A stretch of DNA of 33,460 nucleotides from Planctomycetota bacterium (GTDB taxonomy: Bacteria > Planctomycetota > Phycisphaerae > Sedimentisphaerales > Anaerohalosphaeraceae), in NCBI GenBank assembly GCA_023143375.1, contig JAGLHQ010000258.1, forward strand, positions 1 through 33,460, in the 5' to 3' direction. The notes beneath the pieces are model-generated. The model worked only from the letters and a program-made list of their open reading frames with translations, was not told the DNA's origin and searched no databases. Positions 8,786-17,961 of this stretch are shown here, piece after piece. The position numbers were made by a program, and so were the translations under genes. Within the stretch, counting starts at the first letter, position 1. Each line of letters starts with the position of its first letter.

Positions 8786-9685
8786 TTAACCCCCTGTTTG
8801 ACCACCTCCGAGTACTTTGTCAGAGATATCCTTCAAATTTTTCGGAGCAGTCTCAACGTGCCCGTCGTAGAATGCCATATTGGCCCGGCTATCATTTTTG
8901 TGCCAACGCCAAAGATTAGTCAGTTGAGTATTAGCCTCTGCTTCTTCAAAGCTTGTGCCATAAAAAAGATTTGAGTGCCAAGTATCACTGTACCCTTGCT
9001 GTTTAACAGTGTACGCTGTATGATCCATAAAATACATATACTTAGACGGCGTCCGAACATTAGTAAGTTTCACGCTGCCATGTTTACTCCAGAGAGCGAA
9101 TTCGTCTCCATTATAAGACCACATGTCTCTGCCATCATTTCTCCTCGAACTCCTGCCGGGAGCATCTTGGCCTGAATAAGCCAAGATCGAATAGCCATTT
9201 GCAGCATAGCCTTTATACTGGCCTGTTGTTTCATCCTTGAACCCACCCCTAAACGACGAGGTAGGCAGGGCTTCAGCTATCATCATTTCTGCCTTATCAG
9301 GAATCAATGATGGGCACTCATAAAGATCCGCTTTGAAGCCATCGTTCACCTGCATATGTATTGCTTCCCATGACATTGCTGAATTTGTGTAAGGTTGAAG
9401 TGATCCAAGCCAATCCATCGGATCTCCAGTTGTGGAATTAGTGACACTACTAGGCGCAAACCATATTGCCGGAACTGTCCAATCATCGTTTTCATAGGCC
9501 CAAAGGTTGGCTCCTGTTACAATTTGCTTCAGTCTTGATTTACAAACGACTATTCGTCCCCCTTCTTTTACAACAGCCAAAGCCGGCATCAGAATCGACA
9601 AAAGCAACGCTATGATAGAGATCACGACGAGCAATTCGATAAGTGTAAATCCTGAATTTTTGTAATTTCTCTTAATATCATGCAT
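8786..9685 (-). CDS. type II pseudopilin-like protein with prepilin cleavage/methylation signal
   Basis: This 299-residue protein has an N-terminal class III (prepilin) signal: after a short basic leader (HDIKRNYKNSG) comes FTLIELLVVISIIALLLSILMP with the conserved Glu at +5. It would be cleaved by a prepilin peptidase and held in the inner membrane or assembled into a pseudopilus. The C-terminal region has the FYDGHVE motif seen in the large planctomycete/lentisphaeral pseudopilin families (H-x-G-DG type). Such proteins are abundant and paralogous in these bacteria and their exact role is unclear; secretion or surface display is possible. It is the first gene behind a tandem-half-site promoter and precedes the large repeat protein. 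Confidence 0.8.
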   Translation of the reverse strand: MHDIKRNYKNSGFTLIELLVVISIIALLLSILMPALAVVKEGGRIVVCKSRLKQIVTGANLWAYENDDWTVPAIWFAPSSVTNSTTGDPMDWLGSLQPYTNSAMSWEAIHMQVNDGFKADLYECPSLIPDKAEMMIAEALPTSSFRGGFKDETTGQYKGYAANGYSILAYSGQDAPGRSSRRNDGRDMWSYNGDEFALWSKHGSVKLTNVRTPSKYMYFMDHTAYTVKQQGYSDTWHSNLFYGTSFEEAEANTQLTNLWRWHKNDSRANMAFYDGHVETAPKNLKDISDKVLGGGQTGG

Positions 9686-10047
9686 TGTTTGATATTCCCT
9701 TAATCGTCAAGTATCTCTTAAAATCCCAATCAAAAGAGTTCGACTAATCACCCTGCCAATACAAAGGTTATAATAGCAAATATACCGGCTAAAAAGCAAC
9801 CTCGTATCACGCAAATCCGTCTTTATTTTACGCCATGCTACCATTTATTAAAAACTGTAAAAATGTACTAAAAACACCGCCCTAATTAAGATTGAAAACA
9901 AAAGCGTTTTAAATCTCCAAATGCTTAAACCCCAAATATTCCTCGTAAAAACGTCTTTTTATCACGCCAACAATTTTCTACCGATCATGAAATAGATTGC
10001 ATTTGTTATAGAACTTTGCCGGATTTATGCTCCCTCCGCCACTCGAA
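9686..10047. other. intergenic region with one promoter
   Basis: These 362 bp separate two leftward genes. The part nearest the pseudopilin gene holds the operator/promoter at 9770-9833. The rest (about 9834-10047) is AT-rich, and I see no gene, tRNA or clear terminator in it. Confidence 0.5.
9770..9833 (-). promoter_or_regulatory. tandem-half-site operator and promoter of the pseudopilin/repeat-protein operon
   Basis: Reading leftward, the proximal half-site is GCGT-N5-GAGGTT (9812 to 9798), followed by 22 bp and TATTAT as -10 (9775 to 9770). The distal half-site 21 bp upstream keeps GCGT-N5 (9833 to 9825), but its GAGG is degenerate (AAAG). TTGCTT overlapping GAGGTT can serve as -35 with an 18-bp spacer. 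It is the weakest match of the six. Confidence 0.6.
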
Positions 10048-13000
10048 TTACATTCCATTTAACCAGTTTTCTGCAAACAAACACAAATCGTCAATATCCA
10101 CATCACCATCAATGTCAATATCAACACCGCTGCAATTACCATTGGAAGTGCTACAATCTGTCCGCTGCCACTGGCTGGCAAAGATCGCAAATTCTACTAG
10201 TGTTGCATTAAAATCACGCAAGCTTTCTGCAGGCCCGCTGCCAGTTGGGATGGCACCTTGAGTTAGAACAATACGATCGACCATGTAACCATCTTCACGT
10301 CGAACGATATCCAATGTCTTTGCGCCTGCGGTAGAAACATTAACCGTACCTAAGCTTTTCCAAATCCACTGATCAAAATCGTTAGTGTTATCAACTACGC
10401 CGGTGCTGACTCCATCAAGACCTGCCCAAGCAGAGTTCGAACCTGCATTGGCCTGCTGATTCGCGTCTACCCAACGACGGACATAAACTGTATAATTCCC
10501 TAAAGTCGTAAAATTAATATCATACAGCATCCGAGCGCCATAATTATAATCCGGATATTCGGGCAGCAACTGACCGTCAACGGTCCACATGTAAGAGCCA
10601 ACGGCGCCGGCAAAAGTTGTGTCCTCTACCCATAGGTTCGGGCTGTCAGATCGAGCTTCAAGAACATCATAATTTTCAGCCTCGAAACAAACCTCGCCGC
10701 CCTGCTCAAGAAAAGAACCGGCTCCTTCAATAAATGCTCCTGTAGTTGCAGACTGAGAACCTGACCAAGCTGTCATATTACCCGTTGCATCCTGCATTCG
10801 CATCCTATAAGTATATTCGGTTTGAGAGTCAAGACCTTCGTCTATATAGCTGGGACTGGACTGCCAGCCAGAATCATCACCTCCTAAATTGCCGCTGGTT
10901 TCTTCAAAATAGTATTCCACAACTCCGCTGGCATCAGAACCGGTTGTAGCGATCATACTGATCGCAGAACCATCAGCTTGCGGAACAGACGCCCACGTTG
11001 CAGGATCAGGAGTCGGCGGATCGGTCTCACCGATAAACTCGATCCAGTTAAGATTTTGGCCGCCACTCGGGCAAGAAAATTCAATACGCAAAAATACATC
11101 ACTGGCGCCAGTAACAGCAACGCCCGGAACAGTAACATCAACAAAGTTTGCCCAATCTTGGGTTTTGGGAACATTAACGATTGCTATCTGAGTTCCGTCC
11201 AAGAATACGCTAAAGGAACAGTCTGTAAATGTAGATGCAACACGAGCCTTTAACTCATAAACACCTGACGTCGCATTGACTGTATATTCCAACCACTCGC
11301 CATCATCAACCCATCCGACAGTGTATCCTCCGTCACGACTCTCTATGTCCACATCATCGGTTCTAAATTCTCCGCCTGAATTGCCGGAAGTCGTGTCATA
11401 ATATGCAACCCCTTGACCGCCATTATTATATTCCTCAGCTTCAATTCTGCCTGGGATCAATGACGGGCTGCCGTTATAAGGAGTACTCAATAGCGACAGG
11501 TCCGCACCTGCGACCCAATCTGCAGCTCCATACTCATAGGCTCCTGCATCGGGAGCAGCACCTACATAGCCATCTGTAATTCCTGAGATCACCCTTCCGT
11601 AATCGATCGGAGTAGTGCCTGCATTTAATCTAAAATCTCCATTGGCACTGTCAACAAACGGATCGGTTGACATAGTTAAATTATTTTGCAGATCGGATTG
11701 AGGCTCCCAGTTATTATCGCTACCCAGATTGTTCCACACTCTGATATTAGTAAAAGAAGTTCCAGCTGCATGCCAGGCACCCATCACAGCCGAACCATCC
11801 CAGAAAGTGTTATTGAAAACATCTATATCTTTACAATCCAGGTTCATCTGTATACTCGTCCACTCAGTGTTCCATACGACGTTATGATGAACGCTAAAAC
11901 CTTCTGAATCATTGTCTAAATAGATACCAGCAACTTTGGTCTTTGTACCGCTGGAATACGCATCGTGGAACCAGTTGTGATGAATTTCTGTGTTTTTAGG
12001 CCCCCCGGTATTATAGAACAAACCGCAATCATCGGCTATCAAAGCACAAGCAGAAATATCATTGTAGGCTATCTCACAATTATTTGTGACCAACTGGAGC
12101 GCATCTCGACCTGCTCGGGTAATCGTATTACCGATCAAGCGGGTACCATTGCCGCCAGTCCATGACCGGGCCATAACGATCGCGTCATAGTCGCCCAGAT
12201 AATCAAAATCATGAATATAGGAATTCGTTACCAGGTTATTTGTTCCGTCATCCCAGATTCCTGTGCCTGAGCCATAACCTATTTCACAATTCTGGACCGT
12301 ATTATTGGAGCCCGCCAGATAAACGCTTTGACTATTTACGCTAAATCCAGTGACTATACCCCGATGCCAGTTTCCATACAAACTGGTCACACCAAACAGT
12401 AAGTTATTGGAACCGCCAATTTCAATACTGCCGCCAAGGACATTTAGATCTCTGATCTCGATGTAATTTTTTGTACCAAGATCAATGGCAAGTTCACGCC
12501 TTCTCATTGATATCTGACCGTCAGATGGAGCAACACCACCGGGAAGTTGAACATACAATAAATTAGTCGCCGAATCATAATACCATTCGTTCTCATAATC
12601 CAAAGCATCCTTGACCCCCTCAAGCCAGAAGTCGCCTAAATCCTGCGGTGCATGTTCTGTACGTATCCACTCAAGACCGGCACCTGTTTCCAGATCAAAT
12701 GTCACTCGTGTGCTTGTACTGGATTTAATAAACCTGCGCCAAGTCAGCCAACCGGCGCCTGCTGAATCACCGTAGAAATATATCGAACCGCCATCTTCCC
12801 AGTTAATATTGGGAATCCCCGGCGAATAGTCTAGATAGGCATTGTAAATAACAGTGCCATCACTTCCGCTGGTGTTTCGCAGAGAATTTTGCGTCCAGAG
12901 ATCGCCGTCGGTATTGTTGGGCCATCGAGCAAGATCAAGTGCATTTAATCCATCCATCACTAAATTCTTTTGGCCAAGATCCCAGTTTACTGTTGTTTTA

Positions 13001-13329
13001 TAAATTGAACCGGCGTCCGGTGTCCAGCCGCTTAAAGGCTGCATCGCAGAGATCGTAACGTATTCCTCCGGATACGACTGGAATATAATAGGATTGCCAG
13101 ATGTCCCGGAATTGGCTGGGGTAAGTGTCTCTTCGTAGGTCCCCTGACGTACATAACAAACATCACCTGCGACGGCAACACTGGCAGCTTTTGATATAGT
13201 CAGATATGGATCTGAGATCGTGCCAGAATTGGAATCACTCCCATTTGTGGCAACATAAATATCACGTCCAAAGCATACGCCTGAAAACGTAACTAAAAAC
13301 ACCAAAAGTGACACTGTAAAATTCTTCAT
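10048..13329 (-). CDS. secreted right-handed beta-helix protein with CBM6, FN3 and dockerin-like modules
   Basis: This 1093-residue protein starts at MKNFTVSLLVFLVTFSG (13329), a signal peptide behind GAGGAT; the codons upstream to 13458 are unlikely to be translated. Modules in order: a right-handed parallel beta-helix at about 22-600, opening with DIYVATNGSDSNSGT and PYLTISKAA and rich in N-x-I/V-x-x-N/C turns, as in polysaccharide lyases and GH120-like glycosidases; CBM6 at about 622-766 (RIEAEEY at the start, DGEWLEY in the middle, NLNWIEF at the end); FN3-like at about 775-865; a putative binding module at about 873-1027 (GGEVCFEAENYD); and a dockerin-like pair at about 1044-1093 (DIDIDGDVDIDDL). 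The last 220 residues match the modular GH86 without gaps. The reaction is unknown; it probably acts on the same galactan or a co-occurring polymer. It has its own tandem-half-site promoter. Confidence 0.8.
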   Translation of the reverse strand: MKNFTVSLLVFLVTFSGVCFGRDIYVATNGSDSNSGTISDPYLTISKAASVAVAGDVCYVRQGTYEETLTPANSGTSGNPIIFQSYPEEYVTISAMQPLSGWTPDAGSIYKTTVNWDLGQKNLVMDGLNALDLARWPNNTDGDLWTQNSLRNTSGSDGTVIYNAYLDYSPGIPNINWEDGGSIYFYGDSAGAGWLTWRRFIKSSTSTRVTFDLETGAGLEWIRTEHAPQDLGDFWLEGVKDALDYENEWYYDSATNLLYVQLPGGVAPSDGQISMRRRELAIDLGTKNYIEIRDLNVLGGSIEIGGSNNLLFGVTSLYGNWHRGIVTGFSVNSQSVYLAGSNNTVQNCEIGYGSGTGIWDDGTNNLVTNSYIHDFDYLGDYDAIVMARSWTGGNGTRLIGNTITRAGRDALQLVTNNCEIAYNDISACALIADDCGLFYNTGGPKNTEIHHNWFHDAYSSGTKTKVAGIYLDNDSEGFSVHHNVVWNTEWTSIQMNLDCKDIDVFNNTFWDGSAVMGAWHAAGTSFTNIRVWNNLGSDNNWEPQSDLQNNLTMSTDPFVDSANGDFRLNAGTTPIDYGRVISGITDGYVGAAPDAGAYEYGAADWVAGADLSLLSTPYNGSPSLIPGRIEAEEYNNGGQGVAYYDTTSGNSGGEFRTDDVDIESRDGGYTVGWVDDGEWLEYTVNATSGVYELKARVASTFTDCSFSVFLDGTQIAIVNVPKTQDWANFVDVTVPGVAVTGASDVFLRIEFSCPSGGQNLNWIEFIGETDPPTPDPATWASVPQADGSAISMIATTGSDASGVVEYYFEETSGNLGGDDSGWQSSPSYIDEGLDSQTEYTYRMRMQDATGNMTAWSGSQSATTGAFIEGAGSFLEQGGEVCFEAENYDVLEARSDSPNLWVEDTTFAGAVGSYMWTVDGQLLPEYPDYNYGARMLYDINFTTLGNYTVYVRRWVDANQQANAGSNSAWAGLDGVSTGVVDNTNDFDQWIWKSLGTVNVSTAGAKTLDIVRREDGYMVDRIVLTQGAIPTGSGPAESLRDFNATLVEFAIFASQWQRTDCSTSNGNCSGVDIDIDGDVDIDDLCLFAENWLNGM
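10056..10715. repeat. copy B of the duplicated C-terminal module cassette
   Basis: This encodes the binding module and dockerin of the beta-helix/CBM6 protein. It is homologous at nucleotide and protein level to 978-1640 in the GH86 gene, with the same residue spacing throughout. The sequence upstream differs completely (FN3 here, GH86 beta-sandwich there), so the cassette was exchanged as a unit. Confidence 0.8.
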
Positions 13330-13481
13330 ACCCATCCTCAGAAAACATATTATGATGCTTTTCATTATTGCACTACATACAGCCAACAATATCCAAACTC
13401 GCCTATATTGATGAAACACCACACCCCGACTGTATCTTAATACCCCATAAGCAGCCATTGTATTAATATTTCTAGCCTTTT

Positions 13482-13545
13482 ATTGTACCAAATATGACAG
13501 ACCAAAATCAACCTCGATAAGCGCATAACAATCCTCTATACACGC
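13482..13545 (-). promoter_or_regulatory. tandem-half-site operator and promoter of the beta-helix/CBM6 gene
   Basis: Reading leftward, the distal half-site is GCGT-N5-GAGGAT (13545 to 13531) and the proximal one is GCGC-N5-GAGGTT (13524 to 13510), 21 bp apart. After 22 bp comes TACAAT as -10 (13487 to 13482). TTGATT overlapping the proximal half-site is a fair -35 with an 18-bp spacer. The leader to the ATG at 13329 is about 150 bases. Confidence 0.7.
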
Positions 13546-13631
13546 CAATGCCGAAATTAAATTGCGTAAACATGCTGTTTTGGCCAAAAAAAGGGCTATT
13601 CATTTGTTTGGAAGCTTCCCAGCTTAGAATA

Positions 13632-15332
13632 TTAATCCTGCCTTAGATGCTTTTGGTAGTATTCTAAACGCTCCTTCGACAGCTCAACTGTTAATGGGGG
13701 TGTTTGGGAACCCCTGGCCATAGCCACCTGAGATTGGCAAACCTTTCGCATTTTATTGAGCATCTTAGCATGTTTAGGATCATCTGATAAATTAACGATC
13801 TCATCGGGATCATTATGCAGGTCATAAAGTTCCTCATAGACGGGTTTTTCCCCTGAGACCGATGCATTAAGCCATTGCTTGTAAAGTGCAGCCTGTGGAT
13901 TGGTAACCATGTATTCTTCTGTCCAATGACTAACATTCCTATTGTAGATCGACTGGTCATTTTCAAAATAACGAATATACTTCCAACGTTGGCTTCTGAC
14001 ACTTTCGATCCTTGGATTGCCAAATCGAGTGGCCCATAAATTTTCTGCAAATGCATGTTCACGCCATCTGACATCTTTGCCTTGAAGCAATGGAAGCATT
14101 GAGGCTCCCTGCATTGAATCCGGTGCCGAAATTCCAGCGATGCCAAGTAATGTCGGTGCAATATCAATAGATTGAACCAATTCTTTTCGACGTTTCTTTT
14201 TGCTTGAAACATTAACACGTGGGTCATAGGCGATCATCGGCACATGCAGACATCTCTCGTAATTCAACGCCTTTCCGCCAAGCCCGAACTCTCCCTGCAT
14301 AATCCCATGGTCCGAACTATAGATTATGATCGTATTTTTTGACAGCCCTAGTTCTTCTAGTTTTCGTCGGACATTACCCACATGCCTGTCAATACCGGTA
14401 ACGGCCTGAAAAGTACGAATTTTTCTTTCAAGCATGGTTTTCGGTTTGTCAACATAATCATAGCCATGCTGACGGTATTCTGTCGGTAGCACTTCGGGGG
14501 GAAGTTTTGGGGTTTTAATATTTGACTTTGCCAGATAGAGGTCTCCCAGGCTGATATCATCTTTTTGATCACGATAAAGGGATTTATATATCTCAGGATC
14601 GCCTTCAAGCTGCGCCATCCGGCTGGCACCAAAATCATGCGGGAGATTAAAACATATCGAAAGACAAAATGGTTTATCAACAGGCCTTTCTTCAAGAAAC
14701 TTCTTTGCCCCGGAAGCAAATTCTTCATTTGTCTCAAGGAAATTCATAACACCCTCGTCGATGATCTCAATTTGAGTATCGGCTTTGGCATTATCAAAAA
14801 TATCGGTCTGGTTCTGGCACTGTTTTTTAGGATAGAATCCAATATGGCCGTGTGAAGCATACCAGTAATCAAAACTTTTTTCCATAACACCGCTGCTGTA
14901 TCCATCATTTCCTATCGGCGAATGATTCTTACCAACATAGCCGGTATAATACCCTGCTTTTTTTAACAGAGCAGGATAAGATTTTTGCCAGGCCTCTTCC
15001 GCAACAGCGGTACCGGAGTTAAAATTGACACCATGCCTGCGTTCATACTGGCCAAGGAAATAGCTGATCCTGCTCGGCGTACAAATGGCACTTGTGATCG
15101 ACGCATTTTCAAAAAGCACACCATCTGCTGCCAGTCTGTCGATATTAGGTGTTTGAATTAGAGAATTGCCCATACACCCTAAAGTATCTGCCCGCTGGTC
15201 ATCCGTAAGGATAAAGATGATATTGGGCCGATCTGCTGAGATATCTTTTTCCAATCGACCAATGCCGCAACCAGCCAAAAAAGAACTAGCAGAAACACCA
15301 ACCGTCATTTTAAGAAAACTTCTTCTGTCCAT
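13632..15332 (-). CDS. Tat-exported formylglycine sulfatase (family S1), copy 1
   Basis: This 566-residue sulfatase would hydrolyse sulfate esters of a polysaccharide or its oligosaccharides outside the cytoplasm. The start is set at MDRRSFLKMTVGVSASSF (15332, AGGAG ribosome site), a twin-arginine signal that ends at a Cys-containing AGCG, so it may be a lipoprotein. The metal-binding FILTDDQRADTLGC block is near residue 40. The active-site motif C84-T-P-S-R is a Cys-type site needing conversion to formylglycine. A YSSDHG segment further on supplies more metal ligands. It is the last gene of the six-gene operon, 51 bp behind sulfatase copy 2. The S1 subfamily and the position of the sulfate cleaved cannot be told from sequence by eye. 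Confidence 0.9.
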   Translation of the reverse strand: MDRRSFLKMTVGVSASSFLAGCGIGRLEKDISADRPNIIFILTDDQRADTLGCMGNSLIQTPNIDRLAADGVLFENASITSAICTPSRISYFLGQYERRHGVNFNSGTAVAEEAWQKSYPALLKKAGYYTGYVGKNHSPIGNDGYSSGVMEKSFDYWYASHGHIGFYPKKQCQNQTDIFDNAKADTQIEIIDEGVMNFLETNEEFASGAKKFLEERPVDKPFCLSICFNLPHDFGASRMAQLEGDPEIYKSLYRDQKDDISLGDLYLAKSNIKTPKLPPEVLPTEYRQHGYDYVDKPKTMLERKIRTFQAVTGIDRHVGNVRRKLEELGLSKNTIIIYSSDHGIMQGEFGLGGKALNYERCLHVPMIAYDPRVNVSSKKKRRKELVQSIDIAPTLLGIAGISAPDSMQGASMLPLLQGKDVRWREHAFAENLWATRFGNPRIESVRSQRWKYIRYFENDQSIYNRNVSHWTEEYMVTNPQAALYKQWLNASVSGEKPVYEELYDLHNDPDEIVNLSDDPKHAKMLNKMRKVCQSQVAMARGSQTPPLTVELSKERLEYYQKHLRQD

Positions 15333-15383
15333 CAGATTATCTCCTGTTTTAAAGTGCCAGGCCAACTTAGTTACATGCTCGCA

Positions 15384-16865
15384 TTAATGCTTAGGCACAG
15401 TTTTATAAAACTCCTCAGCATGTTTGCGATAAGTATGCGGTTCAATAAACTTCATCTTGATATTACTTTTATCCCATTCTTTCCATTTTTCTCTTAATGT
15501 TTTTGCCTCTTTTGATCTGACTGCGATCAGGTCATTTTTTTCGGAGAGATCACTGTTAAGATCGTAATATTCTACATGTTTATCCGACCAGACCGGTTTG
15601 ATAAGTTTCTGCTTATCGTTGCTGACTATACTCCAAATAACCCCGTTCCTTCTACGGAAGTACAGGTAGTCATGCGGTGAGCCTTTTTTGTCTCCTGTCA
15701 AATATGGGATCAGATCCACGCCTTCCAGGTTTGTTTCGTCAGCACCAGCTAGTGAAGCTGTTGTACGCGTAATATCAAGCGAAATGATCGGATTTTCATA
15801 CACCTGCCCTGCCTTTAATTTTCCGGGCCAATACGCTACAAATGGCACATGCACGCCACCTTCATAAAGGGCCCCCTTGCCGCCTCGCAACGGATCATTC
15901 GAGGTAAAACTCTTTTGCGGGTCTTTCTTATTAAGAGGTCCGCCGTTATCACTTAGGAAAAACACTAGTGTTCGTTCACTAATATTGTTCCGCTTAACCG
16001 AATCGATAATCCGTCCTATTCCTTCGTCCATCTTATCGACCATCGCCGCATAGACACGTCTCTGCTTATTTTTGATATGGCTGTATTTTTTAATTGTTTC
16101 TTTAGGAGCCTGCAAAGGAGTATGCGGCGCATTATAGGACACATATAAAAAGAAAGGTTTATCCTTATTGCGATCAATAAAACCTGTAGCTTCATCGCTA
16201 AGCTGGTCCGTCAAATAACCTTCAACATCAGCAGGCTTAGTATTTCGCATTAACGGCTGAAGATACCCCTCATGTACAGGCTTAGTCACATCAACCTTAA
16301 AGTAATCGTGTCCACCACTAAGAAAACCAAAGAAATCATCAAAACCCCTATTGTTGGGATGATGACTATGGCTGGCGCCCAGATGCCATTTGCCAACCAT
16401 ACCTGTGCGATATCCAACTTTCTTGAGACGTTCGGTAATTATCACTTCAGATGCCGGAAGTCCTATATGAGTGTTGTAAACATCATAAACCGGATTTGTT
16501 TCAAATCCAAAACGCTGTTGATATCGACCGGTCATCAAACCTGCACGAGTTGGCGCGCAGAATGCATGCGTTACATAGCCATGTGTAAACTTAACACCCT
16601 GTTTTGCTAAACTATCAATATTAGGAGTTGAAAAGTCAGTACAACCGTTAAAACCAACATCCTGATATCCCAGATCATCGGCCAGAATTACTACTATGTT
16701 AGGTTGTTTAGGCTGGTCTGCAAATCCGTGATCGTCTGCATCAGAGAGCTTTTGGAAACCTTCGGCACAACCGCCCAAAGCCAACGACGCTGCGCCCAAA
16801 CCGGCAAGTTTTATAAAATCACGACGCCTCATAAAACTTCTTCTGTTATTTTTGCACACACTCAT
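15384..16865 (-). CDS. Tat-exported formylglycine sulfatase (family S1), copy 2
   Basis: This is a 493-residue sulfatase. The start is the ATG at 16865 (MSVCKNNRRSF), chosen for its strong AAGGAG site at 8 bases; an internal ATG at 16832 (MRRRDFIKLAG) has no comparable site. The N-terminus holds two arginine pairs and a Tat-like hydrophobic stretch ending LALGGC, so it is exported and perhaps lipid-anchored. Motifs: NIVVILADDLGYQDVG (metal site), C103-A-P-T-R with LMTGR (formylglycine motif, with Thr at position 4 rather than Ser), VGKWHLG, and FFLSDNGGP. It is followed by sulfatase copy 1 and preceded by the GH43/GH117-like enzyme. It would remove a different sulfate from the same polymer, which is an inference. 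Confidence 0.9.
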   Translation of the reverse strand: MSVCKNNRRSFMRRRDFIKLAGLGAASLALGGCAEGFQKLSDADDHGFADQPKQPNIVVILADDLGYQDVGFNGCTDFSTPNIDSLAKQGVKFTHGYVTHAFCAPTRAGLMTGRYQQRFGFETNPVYDVYNTHIGLPASEVIITERLKKVGYRTGMVGKWHLGASHSHHPNNRGFDDFFGFLSGGHDYFKVDVTKPVHEGYLQPLMRNTKPADVEGYLTDQLSDEATGFIDRNKDKPFFLYVSYNAPHTPLQAPKETIKKYSHIKNKQRRVYAAMVDKMDEGIGRIIDSVKRNNISERTLVFFLSDNGGPLNKKDPQKSFTSNDPLRGGKGALYEGGVHVPFVAYWPGKLKAGQVYENPIISLDITRTTASLAGADETNLEGVDLIPYLTGDKKGSPHDYLYFRRRNGVIWSIVSNDKQKLIKPVWSDKHVEYYDLNSDLSEKNDLIAVRSKEAKTLREKWKEWDKSNIKMKFIEPHTYRKHAEEFYKTVPKH

Positions 16866-16906
16866 CTGATTCTCCTTCAACCTATTAAACAAATCAAATC
16901 TATTCA

Positions 16907-17929
16907 TTAAGTTTTTTTGAGCTGCAGAACAATTCCTGAACAAGTATTATATTTACCTCCAACAATTGCACAGAACAGGTATTCTGGTTTTCCATCTTTC
17001 ATTAATAATTGCGGGCGTTCAAAACGTCCTTCGCGGGCCAATCCATTAGGCTCTTCATCAAAGTATTTATGCGAATTATAATATGAAATTACCGGATCGC
17101 TCCACTTAATGCCATCATCCGATTCAAACATCAAACCATATTCATGATTATAGAAACCCATGTCACGCATCAACATCTTAAACTTTCCATCCTGAACAAA
17201 TATATACCCATCCTCACACTGCATACCTGCTCCATATGTGCGAACATTGACAACAGGATTGTCTGGGCATTTGACATAAGGGCCTTCAAGTTTGTCAGCT
17301 ATCGCCAACCCATAAGCACGATTTGTATGCAGATCGGCATCTGGAGTAACCGGATCAACATCTCTTAACTTTAAATCGTGTTCCCAGTCATCGACATTCC
17401 AAGCTTTGTAGTACAACCAGAACTGGCCATTGGGGTGCTGAAGGAACGAAGGGTTTGTTGTGTTGATACTGTCCCAGTCCGAGCGAGTTTCTGACGGAAG
17501 TACGATAGGTGTATCCGAACGTTTCCAGGGACCATAAAGGGAATCGGAGATAGCCATACCAACACGCTTTGTATATACTGTTCCGTCACAATTACCCATA
17601 TAGAACAAGGCATACTTGTCACCGACTTTGTGAATCGTCGGATTATGGATCGTCATCGAATCCCACCAATCGCCACCCCTGCCCTTCAATGCACTTTCAA
17701 GCACTTCGTACGGGCCTTCGACTTTATCTGCAACGGCGTGGCCGATCTCGCAGCAAGTAAGCCAGCCTCCAAACTGTGCCTCATTGGGCCATTTTGAATA
17801 GAAGACATGAATTTTCCCATCCGGCCCATAGATCGGAGAACATCCCCAGACATTGTAATCCGGGTCCTCTAAAATACGTCCAACAGGTTCCAGGGATTTA
17901 CAAAAATCGGAAATCTCTTCTTTTTTCAT
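16907..17929 (-). CDS. cytoplasmic five-bladed beta-propeller glycosidase, GH43/GH117-like
   Basis: This 340-residue protein has no signal peptide (MKKEEISDFCKSLEP), so it is the only carbohydrate enzyme here likely to act in the cytoplasm. The repeated pattern typical of GH43/GH117-clan propellers is clear: GPDGKIHVFYSKW, HNPTIHKVGDKYALFYMGN, TNPSFLQHPNGQFWLYYKA, and ADKVEGPY / SDSLYGPW / ADKLEGPY, where blade turns end in EGPY/YGPW. GH117 enzymes release 3,6-anhydro-L-galactose from neoagaro-oligosaccharides, which would fit next to GH86, but I cannot separate GH117 from GH43-like relatives by eye. The start has a GGAGAG site. It lies 32 bp after GH86 copy 2 in the six-gene operon. Confidence 0.75.
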   Translation of the reverse strand: MKKEEISDFCKSLEPVGRILEDPDYNVWGCSPIYGPDGKIHVFYSKWPNEAQFGGWLTCCEIGHAVADKVEGPYEVLESALKGRGGDWWDSMTIHNPTIHKVGDKYALFYMGNCDGTVYTKRVGMAISDSLYGPWKRSDTPIVLPSETRSDWDSINTTNPSFLQHPNGQFWLYYKAWNVDDWEHDLKLRDVDPVTPDADLHTNRAYGLAIADKLEGPYVKCPDNPVVNVRTYGAGMQCEDGYIFVQDGKFKMLMRDMGFYNHEYGLMFESDDGIKWSDPVISYYNSHKYFDEEPNGLAREGRFERPQLLMKDGKPEYLFCAIVGGKYNTCSGIVLQLKKT

Positions 17930-17961
17930 TTTGCTCTCTCCGAATTAATATCAAGTGTGCC

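Noticed and set aside
13330-13458. N-terminal extension of the beta-helix/CBM6 frame
   Set aside because: The extension precedes a clean signal peptide with its own ribosome site and falls within the leader downstream of the mapped -10 box, so it is unlikely to be translated.
13560-13631. terminator after the six-gene operon
   Set aside because: An AAGCT/AGCTT stem of five pairs and a T-run further downstream exist but are not adjacent, so they do not form a convincing rho-independent terminator.
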